DNA of 45,596 nt. It comes from Bacteroidales bacterium (GTDB taxonomy: Bacteria > Bacteroidota > Bacteroidia > Bacteroidales > Bacteroidaceae). The notes beneath the pieces are model-generated. The model made no database searches. It saw nothing but the letters and a program-made list of their open reading frames with translations, and was not told the origin of the DNA. Position numbers and translations under genes: made by a program. The stretch covers positions 1-45,596 of the forward strand of contig JAGHUS010000150.1 of assembly GCA_018064685.1 (NCBI GenBank). The letters are read 5' to 3'. Shown one piece after another: positions 26,855 through 33,624 of this stretch; the stretch's first letter is position 1; each line of letters opens with the position of its first letter.

Positions 26855-27451
26855 ATGAAGAAAACAATTATGTGCCTCGGCACAATGGCAATGATGCTGG
26901 CTGCAACAATGATGACGAGCAGCTGTATGAACACAAGTAAAGGACAAACAGAAGAAGAAGCAGCCCTGGAGGAGGTACTAGGTTTGTTCGACGAACTGGA
27001 CGGTGCACTGAAAGGTGCCCAAAAGGCATGTGGCGAGGATTGCGAAGACGACGAACTGGAGTTTATCACCCTGGACGTTGTCACCGACGATGACGGCGAG
27101 GAGATTCCCGTGGCTTATTTCAAGTCGGGCGAAGACATCTTCCAGCTGATGGATATCGATGGTGACGGCACCTTCGACGTGGCAGTCTTCGACAGCAATG
27201 ACGATGGCGAGATCGACAACGACGAGATTGTAGACGTCAGCGAGGAAAACATCACTATCGACGACCTTGAGGAATACGAAGGTGGAACAGACTATGAAGA
27301 CGAGGAATATGTCACCGACGAACCCGAAAGCATAGTAGAACGCACCAGCCGCGATGCAGGACCTGCCACACAGCGTCGTGAGGATGCCCTAGAGGCCGAC
27401 CTTCCCGACTACGTCAACAATGCACGTGTCAAAGCTATGAGACACAAGTAA
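26855..27451 (+). CDS. Acidic lipoprotein with EF-hand-like calcium loops
   Basis: A 198-residue lipoprotein with 'TSSC' placing the lipid-bearing cysteine at residue 24. The mature chain is very acidic. Two adjacent DxDxDG-type loops, 'DIDGDGTFDVAVFD' (about 103-116) and 'DSNDDGEIDNDE' (about 116-127), look like calcium sites of EF-hand or calcium-dependent repeat type. The C-terminal third turns basic ('QRREDALEADL'). It resembles hypothetical lipoproteins common in Prevotella. A calcium-binding role and any link to the caspase next door are inferences. Confidence 0.7.
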   Translation: MKKTIMCLGTMAMMLAATMMTSSCMNTSKGQTEEEAALEEVLGLFDELDGALKGAQKACGEDCEDDELEFITLDVVTDDDGEEIPVAYFKSGEDIFQLMDIDGDGTFDVAVFDSNDDGEIDNDEIVDVSEENITIDDLEEYEGGTDYEDEEYVTDEPESIVERTSRDAGPATQRREDALEADLPDYVNNARVKAMRHK

Positions 27452-27847
27452 ATATAGGTTTGAGGGCTTCCAGCCAGATGACAACAATAAAACTAACAAT
27501 CCACATGTAAAAGACAAACAGGATATGAACAGAATAGCACAGATTCTGTTGGCATTTGTCATGTCTTATCGTACGTAACAGAAAACTGCTGTGGATAAAA
27601 AATAAGTAATTCAATTCGCATGCGCTCAACTTGCAGTCATTTTGTGGTTTGATCGTTTAGTCGTTTAGGAGAAGTTACACTATGGTTAATGAATAGGCAG
27701 AACAAATTTCCCTAAACAACTAGTTTCCTAAACGACTGAAACTGAGCAAAAGCGAAGCTTGAGAAAGTTGAATAAGTAGATCATCGGGGACGGCCAGAAT
27801 AATTAGAGAGGGCAAGGATCACATTATACACTTACTAAAGTTTATTT
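27452..27847. other. Intergenic region, no gene seen
   Basis: This AT-rich sequence has no convincing coding frame. Bases 27645-27740 contain the 'gtcgtttag' / 'ctaaacgac' repeat theme seen in other gaps, in both orientations. Beyond 27848 the nested inverted-repeat element begins. Confidence 0.55.
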
Positions 27848-28394
27848 TTGCCTCCACCCTCCACTTTCTTTGTTATTGATTAGTTTATAATAGGTTAACT
27901 CAGTGGAGGCACTTATTTTGCCTCCACTATTATGGCCAAAATCGCGCATTTTTGATGCAAAGTACAATAAATCTTGCCGCAATGATATAATAATGTTGCT
28001 CCTGTTTTGTCTTATTGACGCAGCACTAACAAAATTTTAATGCAGCAAGACTTAACCGTCCAGCCTTGGTTGGACGGTTCGTTATCGCAGCGATTTTATT
28101 TCAAAACAGCAGCGGTTTTCAACCGTCCAACCTTGGCTGGACGGTTAAAGAACGCTGCGATAATCATCGAAGACCGTAACAGTTTTGTTCGAAAAACGTA
28201 CCGATAAAATGTTATTTGTCCTGCGATGTGTGATATTTTCGTATTGTAGATTGACTGACTAAGTATGCAATCGAAAACAAAAATCACGAATTTTACCTGT
28301 TTATTGTTCAAATAGTGGAGGCAAAAAAGATGCCTCCACTGCAATAAACCACTAAACTATAATTAAATACACGAAAAGTGGAGGGTGGAGGCAA
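27848..28394. repeat. 547-bp mirror-symmetric element of nested inverted repeats
   Basis: Perfect 20-bp terminal inverted repeats lie at 27848-27867 and 28375-28394. Inside each end sits a hairpin built of AGTGGAGGC / GCCTCCACT (27902-27928 and 28314-28340). Nearer the centre, TTATCGCAGCG at 28082-28092 pairs with CGCTGCGATAA at 28153-28163. All three pairs are centred on about 28121-28122. Two further hairpins with 9-bp arms AACCGTCCA/TGGACGGTT and 8-base spacers lie at 28054-28079 and 28121-28146. No protein frame is convincing. It could be a MITE-like mobile element, a recombination site array or a structured RNA. Confidence 0.85.
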
Positions 28395-28445
28395 TTTTAT
28401 ATTTCTCTACACGTGCGCGAGAGATTAATTTACGATTATAAAAAA

Positions 28446-29021
28446 TTATCTAATCATCTCCGCCATCTTCAGGAACTCCAGTCTCAGCTGGCGGTTCTTC
28501 TTGAATTCGCCTGTGAAGAGTGTCACAGCCATCTCGCCACGGCTGCGTACGCCACGCATGGTCTTGCACAGATGACGGCCGCGAAGGAGAATGGCAAAGC
28601 CACGCACCTTACCTTTCAGTGCATCGTTCAGCATGCCGATGATGTCTTCGGCCAGACGCTCCTGCAACTGCAGTCGTGCAGCACAGTACGAAACCACACG
28701 AGCCACCTTGCTGATGCCCAGGATGCGGCCATCAGGATCGGGCAGATAGGCAAAGGCGTATTGTCCGAAGAAAGGCAGGACGTGATGCTCGCACATCGAA
28801 TAGTATTCGCCACAGTCCATCACCATCTCATCCTCGTGGTTCACGTTCTTGAAGGTAGTGATGGCAGGTTTCTTATCAGGATTGTACCCACGGAATATCT
28901 CCTGCCACATACGAATGATGCGGTCGGGCGTATCCTTCAGTCCCTCACGGTCAGGGTCTTCGCCAATGGCATAGAGCAGTGTGCGCATGGCATCACGAAC
29001 CTCTTTCTCAGTAGGTTTCAT
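28446..29021 (-). CDS. folE: GTP cyclohydrolase I
   Basis: A 191-residue enzyme that converts GTP to dihydroneopterin triphosphate, the first step shared by folate and queuosine precursors. 'CEHHVLPFFG' carries zinc ligands and 'VARVVSYCAARLQLQERL' the conserved core. I chose the ATG at 29021 because it overlaps the queE stop as ATGA. An in-frame ATG at 29063 would add 14 residues. Placement behind queD and queE suggests it feeds 7-deazaguanine synthesis. Length is normal for the family. Confidence 0.9.
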   Translation of the reverse strand: MKPTEKEVRDAMRTLLYAIGEDPDREGLKDTPDRIIRMWQEIFRGYNPDKKPAITTFKNVNHEDEMVMDCGEYYSMCEHHVLPFFGQYAFAYLPDPDGRILGISKVARVVSYCAARLQLQERLAEDIIGMLNDALKGKVRGFAILLRGRHLCKTMRGVRSRGEMAVTLFTGEFKKNRQLRLEFLKMAEMIR

Positions 29022-29587
29022 CTTACGTTCAGTATCTTGTGTGTTTGGAGTGATAGTTTCCATTTTGGATTGTCTAAAATATATTTGATGGTTGCGTTTG
29101 TTATCTCTTTGTTCTCGTCGGCATCACCCGTGTCGAGCGGCTGCAGTCGGTATTCGTCAGCCTCGATGGCTTCGGCTGCACTCAGGTCAGTACCTTCGCC
29201 TTGATACAGCATCTTCACTTCGTTCACCTTCGTCAGCACTACCCTTCCCCCCGCTTTGGGCGAACAGGTTATCCAGTCTATGCCTTCGGGAACCGTGTGT
29301 GTGCCGTTAGTCTCTATCTGCACGAAGAAGCCAGCCGCGTGAAGCTTAACAATCAGTGATGCAGTCAGTTGCAGGGTTGGCTCGCCACCCGTTATGACGA
29401 TGTGCCGGGCGGGATAATCCGACACGCTGCGCACGATATCCTCCTCGCTCATCTCGTTATACGAAGTGAAGTCTGTGTCGCAGAAAGGGCAGCGCAGATT
29501 GCATCCCGACAGGCGTACGAAGACAGCCGGAACACCAGTGAAGCGACCTTCGCCTTGCAGTGAATAGAATATCTCGTTAATCCTCAT
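29018..29587 (-). CDS. queE: 7-carboxy-7-deazaguanine synthase (radical SAM)
   Basis: A 189-residue enzyme that rearranges 6-carboxy-tetrahydropterin to 7-carboxy-7-deazaguanine. The iron-sulfur motif appears as 'CNLRCPFC' (Cx3Cx2C), preceded by 'FYSLQGEG' and followed by the SAM-binding 'ITGGEPTLQ'. The start 'MRINEIF' at 29587 is chosen because upstream Met codons add residues foreign to the family. This start lies inside the end of queD, an 11-base overlap, so the genes are coupled. Downstream, folE overlaps by 4 bp. Confidence 0.9.
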   Translation of the reverse strand: MRINEIFYSLQGEGRFTGVPAVFVRLSGCNLRCPFCDTDFTSYNEMSEEDIVRSVSDYPARHIVITGGEPTLQLTASLIVKLHAAGFFVQIETNGTHTVPEGIDWITCSPKAGGRVVLTKVNEVKMLYQGEGTDLSAAEAIEADEYRLQPLDTGDADENKEITNATIKYILDNPKWKLSLQTHKILNVR

Positions 29588-29918
29588 CATCCTTCTCGTA
29601 AGCTGCCATATTGCCCTCACTCTCCTGCACATCAACACGATAGCAATGGGGAATCTGATCACAAATCCAGCGAGCGATATTCTCGGCCGTTGGGTTGAAG
29701 GGAACCATCTCGTTCAGATTGGCATGATCCAGTTGTCCGTGTATGCGCTCCTTCACCTCGGTGAAGTCAGCCACCATACCCTCGGCATTCAATTCCTTCG
29801 ACTTACAATAGATGGTGATAATCCAGTTATGTCCGTGCAGACGCGAACACTTGCTGGGATAAGGAAGATCGAGATGATGACATCCCGCAATCTCCAGTCG
29901 TTTGGTGATGTAATACAT
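29577..29918 (-). CDS. queD: 6-carboxy-5,6,7,8-tetrahydropterin synthase
   Basis: A 113-residue enzyme of the PTPS fold that turns dihydroneopterin triphosphate into 6-carboxy-tetrahydropterin. Zinc-binding histidines are visible in 'CHHLDLP' near residues 13-19 and 'LHGHNW' near 27-32, and 'QESEGNM' near 97-103 carries a conserved acidic site. It heads queD-queE-folE, which has a consensus promoter. queC and the later queuosine genes are not in the window. Confidence 0.9.
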   Translation of the reverse strand: MYYITKRLEIAGCHHLDLPYPSKCSRLHGHNWIITIYCKSKELNAEGMVADFTEVKERIHGQLDHANLNEMVPFNPTAENIARWICDQIPHCYRVDVQESEGNMAAYEKDDED

Positions 29919-29970
29919 GAAAAAGTTTTTTAAAATAGGGTTTTCTTCTACCTATATGTTAATATGACTG

Positions 29971-30002
29971 CAAAATTACACTCTTTTCGCGAAACATACA
30001 AA
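29971..30002 (-). promoter_or_regulatory. Bacteroidota promoter of queD-queE-folE
   Basis: On the minus strand TTTG (29999-30002), a 20-bp spacer and TAATTTTG (29971-29978) match the consensus in full. It is back to back with the GH5 promoter. Confidence 0.8.
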
Positions 30003-30020
30003 TTTTATGGAAAAAAGTTG

Positions 30021-30028
30021 TATCTTTG
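30021..30028 (+). promoter_or_regulatory. -7 box of the GH5 gene, near-leaderless transcript
   Basis: TATCTTTG fits TAnnTTTG and ends only 8 bases before the chosen ATG at 30037. Transcription would start within a few bases of that ATG, which both supports this start and predicts almost no 5' leader. No well-placed TTTG box is seen upstream. Confidence 0.55.
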
Positions 30029-30036
30029 CGGCAGTT

Positions 30037-31380
30037 ATGAGAAGCAAATACATACTTTTAGCTTTTATCGGCATAGTCGTCATGAGTCTGTCAGGCACGA
30101 CCCGCGCCTTTGCCAAGAAAGACAAAAACACCTTTGTCACCACTCGCGACGGGCAGTTTGTGCGCAACGGCAAGCCTTACCGCTATGTGGGCACGAACTT
30201 CTGGTATGGTGGCATTCTGGGCAGCGAGGGACAGAGCGGCAACCGCAAGCGACTGAAGCGGGAGCTGGACCTGATGAAGCGCTGCGGCATCACAAACGTG
30301 CGTGTTTTGGTGGGGGCAGAGGGCGTTGACACACTGCCCGACCACATCGTGCCCATCCTGCAACCGCAACCCGGCGTCTATAACGACACACTGCTGGTCG
30401 GTTTGGACTACCTCATATCAGAACTCGAGAAGCGCGACATGACGGCCGTGCTCTTCATGAACAACGCCTGGCAGTGGAGCGGTGGCTTTGGCTCGTATCT
30501 GGAATGGGCGGGCGAAGGACCCGTTCCCGATGCTGCAGATTGGAATGCCTATCAAGACTACCACAAGCGTTTTATGCTCAACGAGAAGGCCATTGCACTG
30601 AGCGACAACCACATACGCCGCATCGTGTCACGCACCAACACCATCACGGGCAAGCCGTATGCCGAGTCGAAAGCCATCATGGCATGGGAGCTGTGCAACG
30701 AGCCACGTCCCTTCAGCCGCGACAAACGTTCGCTCGAGGCGCTGGCACAATGGGTGGAGCATCAGGCCAAGCTCATCAAGTCGTTGGACAAGAACCACTT
30801 GGTCACGACCGGCAGCGAGGGCAAGTACGGATGCGAGAGCGACATGGAACTGTTTCGACGCATCCACGCCTATCCCGAGATTGACTATGTGTGCATACAC
30901 ATCTGGCCACACAACTGGACATGGCTGGGCCCAAACATAGGCAAGACGGCCGATGCAAGAGCAAAGAACGGAGCAGATGCTCCCACACGCATGATAGATA
31001 ATGCCAAGCGCGAAACGGAGCGATACATCGACGAGAACTACGCTGCCATCAGCACACTGCACAAGCCCATGGTACTCGAGGAGTTCGGCTATCCTCGCGA
31101 CAACTACGCCGTAGCCATCGGCACTCCTACCACCGCTCGCGACAAGTACTACACCTTCGTCCTCGACAAACTGACGAACGGCAACAAACTGGCTGGCTGT
31201 AACTTCTGGGCATGGGGAGGATATGCCAAGCCGGCCCATGCCTCATGGCAGCGATGGGACGACTACGTGGGCGACCCCGCCTTCGAGGAGCAAGGACTGA
31301 ATGCAGTCTTTGTCAGCGACAAGACGCTGGAGGTCATCAGACAAAAAGTTAAAGGACTTAATCGAGTTAAAGGCTTTTGA
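30037..31380 (+). CDS. GH5 glycoside hydrolase, probably endo-beta-mannanase
   Basis: A 447-residue exported enzyme with a hydrophobic signal at about 1-26. Catalytic residues are the acid/base Glu222 in 'WELCNEPRP' and the nucleophile Glu349 in 'VLEEFGYP'. 'RYVGTNFWYGG' near 48-58 and 'IHIWPHNWTW' near 286-295 match the mannanase-like GH5_7 group. I start at 30037 because the -7 box lies just upstream and the signal peptide then begins properly. A start at 30007 would add ten residues in front of it. Mannan specificity is inferred from family likeness. Confidence 0.83.
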   Translation: MRSKYILLAFIGIVVMSLSGTTRAFAKKDKNTFVTTRDGQFVRNGKPYRYVGTNFWYGGILGSEGQSGNRKRLKRELDLMKRCGITNVRVLVGAEGVDTLPDHIVPILQPQPGVYNDTLLVGLDYLISELEKRDMTAVLFMNNAWQWSGGFGSYLEWAGEGPVPDAADWNAYQDYHKRFMLNEKAIALSDNHIRRIVSRTNTITGKPYAESKAIMAWELCNEPRPFSRDKRSLEALAQWVEHQAKLIKSLDKNHLVTTGSEGKYGCESDMELFRRIHAYPEIDYVCIHIWPHNWTWLGPNIGKTADARAKNGADAPTRMIDNAKRETERYIDENYAAISTLHKPMVLEEFGYPRDNYAVAIGTPTTARDKYYTFVLDKLTNGNKLAGCNFWAWGGYAKPAHASWQRWDDYVGDPAFEEQGLNAVFVSDKTLEVIRQKVKGLNRVKGF

Positions 31381-31384
31381 GCTA

Positions 31385-31535
31385 GCCTCCCCATTCGTCA
31401 CTTTTAATACTCCTTATACTACCGTCTTACTCCCAATTCGTCACTTCTAATACTCCTTTTCTTCCGTCTCACTCCTCATTCGTCACTTTTAATACCCTTT
31501 TACTACCTTTAAAATCCCTTTTACTACATAAATAA
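31385..31535. repeat. Pyrimidine-rich intergenic repeats
   Basis: Three diverged copies of a roughly 52-bp unit containing 'cattcgtcacttttaatact' (near 31392, 31435 and 31479) fill the gap after the GH5 gene. Confidence 0.7.
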
Positions 31536-31547
31536 AAAACATACATT

Positions 31548-32231
31548 ATGAAAAAGTACACAACAACCATTCTCATTGCTGTCGTCGCACTGGCAGCAGG
31601 CTACTTTGCAGGTGCTAAGTTCGGGATGGGCGACGCCAATGCGGCTCAGACCAGTGGCGACATCAACGTCGTGAACAAATACCAGCAGATCATCTCCGAG
31701 CCCGACTACATGGCTTTCAACGAGGAGTTTGCCAACGACACAGCGGCCATCAAGCGTACCATCGACGCACTCGAGATCATCGACAAGCGCATCAGCGAGT
31801 TCGGTACCCTGGGCCACCTTATGAACACCGTCACCTTCACCGAGAAAGACATGAAGGATGTTGCAAAGAAGTTCATCGAGGCAGACAAGCAGTGCCTCGA
31901 AAACCGCAAGGAGGCTTCGCTTGCACTGGCTGCCGCACGCAAGATGCAAGCTGGCGAGAAGGTCGATCTGAAGAAGGCTGAGGAGCAGGCCAACACCGCC
32001 TATAACACGCTCGACAAGCAGCTGAAGGCAGGCAAGGAGTTCGTCGAGAAGGCTGACATCTTCCTCAAAGACAAGAAGGTAGAAGCACATATCATGCTGG
32101 CAACTCTGCGCGACATGGTGGCAAGCCACTGTGCCGTCAATGCCTCGCTGACGCAGAACGAACGCGAGCAGGACTACTGGATGAACCTCAGCGAACTGCT
32201 CGTCGACGAACAGATGGCATTTGGTGAGTAA
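31548..32231 (+). CDS. Membrane-anchored coiled-coil protein, unknown
   Basis: A 227-residue protein with one N-terminal hydrophobic segment (about 6-27), either an uncleaved anchor or a signal. The rest is charged and helical with coiled-coil character (about 55-215, for example 'KKAEEQANTAYNTLDKQLKAG'). I do not recognise a family. Its stop codon is one base from the ATG of the PrsW-like protease, so the two are translationally linked and probably work together at the inner membrane. Confidence 0.72.
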   Translation: MKKYTTTILIAVVALAAGYFAGAKFGMGDANAAQTSGDINVVNKYQQIISEPDYMAFNEEFANDTAAIKRTIDALEIIDKRISEFGTLGHLMNTVTFTEKDMKDVAKKFIEADKQCLENRKEASLALAAARKMQAGEKVDLKKAEEQANTAYNTLDKQLKAGKEFVEKADIFLKDKKVEAHIMLATLRDMVASHCAVNASLTQNEREQDYWMNLSELLVDEQMAFGE

Positions 32232-32232
32232 C

Positions 32233-33267
32233 ATGCTCAACTACCTCTCTGCCCTCCTGCCCATAGCGCTCTATGTCATTGTGATGCGCGCCTTCGATGC
32301 CTTCACGATGGTGCGGTGGCGCAGCATCCTACTCTGGTTGGTATGGGGCGTACTCAGCGCCTTTCTCATCCTGGGGTTGGGATGGCTCACGGCACAACTC
32401 AACGATGGCAACACGCTCATCAAGGGCTGGATATCGGAGCTGACCGAGGAACTGATTAAGATTCTGCCCTTGGCACTGCTCATCCAGCGCAGCAAGGTGG
32501 CTTTCCTGGCCGAGACGATGTTGTACGGCGTAGCCATAGGTGGAGGCTTTGCACTGGTCGAAAATCCCATCTACCTCAACACCTTCACCGATATGACAAC
32601 AGCCACGGCACTGGTACGCGGCTTTGGTACCTCGTTGATGCACATGGGGTGCACGGCACTGGCTGCCTCGCTCATGCTTTCGGCCATGATGCTTATGGCA
32701 CAGACCGTTGACAAAGGTCGTCGCAGGATGCTGTCCGCCACGCTGACATGGCTTATGCTGTTGCCATCGATGGGCATACACATAGTGCATAACACGCTCA
32801 GCCTCAACCCAATGACAAAGGCCATAGCACTAATGATAGCATTCTTTATGCTATTCTACCTACTGTCGTGGGTCAACGAACGGCTCATCGTGCAGTGGCT
32901 CGACATCAGCATCAACGACGACATCAAGCTCATCGCCGCACTGCAAGAAGGACGTCTGGCAGAGACTAAGGCAGGCCAGTACCTCTGTTCCCTCCGCCAG
33001 CGTTTCGAGCCTCTCGTCTTCTTCGACATGACCACCTATGTCCTCCTCTACCTGCAGCTGCTCGTCACGGCCAAGAGTCGCATGATGCTGCACGATGCTG
33101 GACTGGACATGCCACTCTCCGATGAAGAGAAGCAGAAGCATCGCGAACAGCTCGTCGAGCTCCATGCCATAGCCAACCGCATACCACGCATGGCCCACCA
33201 GCTTCTGCAGCCCCTCATCCATGCCTCTGACCAGAACCGCTGGGCACTGAATGTTGAAAGGTTATAG
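32233..33267 (+). CDS. PrsW-like intramembrane metalloprotease
   Basis: A 344-residue polytopic membrane protein. It shows the PrsW pattern: 'EELIK' with Glu72, Glu73 and Lys76, 'GFALVEN' with Glu110, and His137 in 'LMHMGC', plus a further His in 'MGIHIVHNTL' near 180. PrsW proteases cut membrane-bound anti-sigma factors in other bacteria. The C-terminal part (about 225-344) is soluble and helical. ATG 32233 is used because the upstream TTG lies inside the previous gene. No anti-sigma factor is encoded nearby, so its target may be the coiled-coil partner or an unlinked protein. Confidence 0.75.
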   Translation: MLNYLSALLPIALYVIVMRAFDAFTMVRWRSILLWLVWGVLSAFLILGLGWLTAQLNDGNTLIKGWISELTEELIKILPLALLIQRSKVAFLAETMLYGVAIGGGFALVENPIYLNTFTDMTTATALVRGFGTSLMHMGCTALAASLMLSAMMLMAQTVDKGRRRMLSATLTWLMLLPSMGIHIVHNTLSLNPMTKAIALMIAFFMLFYLLSWVNERLIVQWLDISINDDIKLIAALQEGRLAETKAGQYLCSLRQRFEPLVFFDMTTYVLLYLQLLVTAKSRMMLHDAGLDMPLSDEEKQKHREQLVELHAIANRIPRMAHQLLQPLIHASDQNRWALNVERL

Positions 33268-33395
33268 GATTATGGGGTATAGGTTATAGGTTATAGGTTA
33301 TAGGTTATGGGTTATGGGTTATGGGTTATAGGTTATGGGTTATGGGTTATAGGTTATGGGTTATAGGTTATGGGTTATAGGTTATGGGTTACAAA
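33262..33395. repeat. Heptad tandem array ('ggttata/ggttatg')
   Basis: About seventeen 7-bp units, alternating between GGTTATA and GGTTATG, follow the protease gene's stop codon. It is the most regular of the short-period arrays in the window. Confidence 0.85.
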
Positions 33396-33417
33396 TAGAC
33401 AAACCTAAAAGCCTACC

Positions 33418-33590
33418 CCTATCGTCCCTATAACTTCCTTCTAACTTCTCTATAACTTCCTTCTAACCTCCCTTCCTCACAGTCAAACCCTATCGTCCAT
33501 ATAACTTCCTTCTAACTTCTCTATAACTTCCTTCTAACCTCCCTTCCTCACAGTCAAGTCCTATCGTCCCTATAACTTCCCTATTACTTC
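33418..33590. repeat. 71-bp tandem repeats, pyrimidine-rich
   Basis: Two nearly identical 71-bp units start at 33418 and 33489 ('cctatcgtcc...'), and a third, partial unit starts at 33560. Inside each unit the motif 'ataacttccttctaac' recurs. With the heptad array this makes up the whole 357-bp gap before the amidase gene. No gene is seen there. Confidence 0.85.
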
Positions 33591-33624
33591 CTTCTAACTT
33601 CCCTATTACTTCCCTATAAAAATT

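Noticed and set aside
27848..28394. Simple rho-independent terminator for the upstream lipoprotein gene
   Set aside because: The first hairpin is about 450 bases past the stop codon, T-runs do not follow the stems consistently, and the shared symmetry centre is not explained by terminators.
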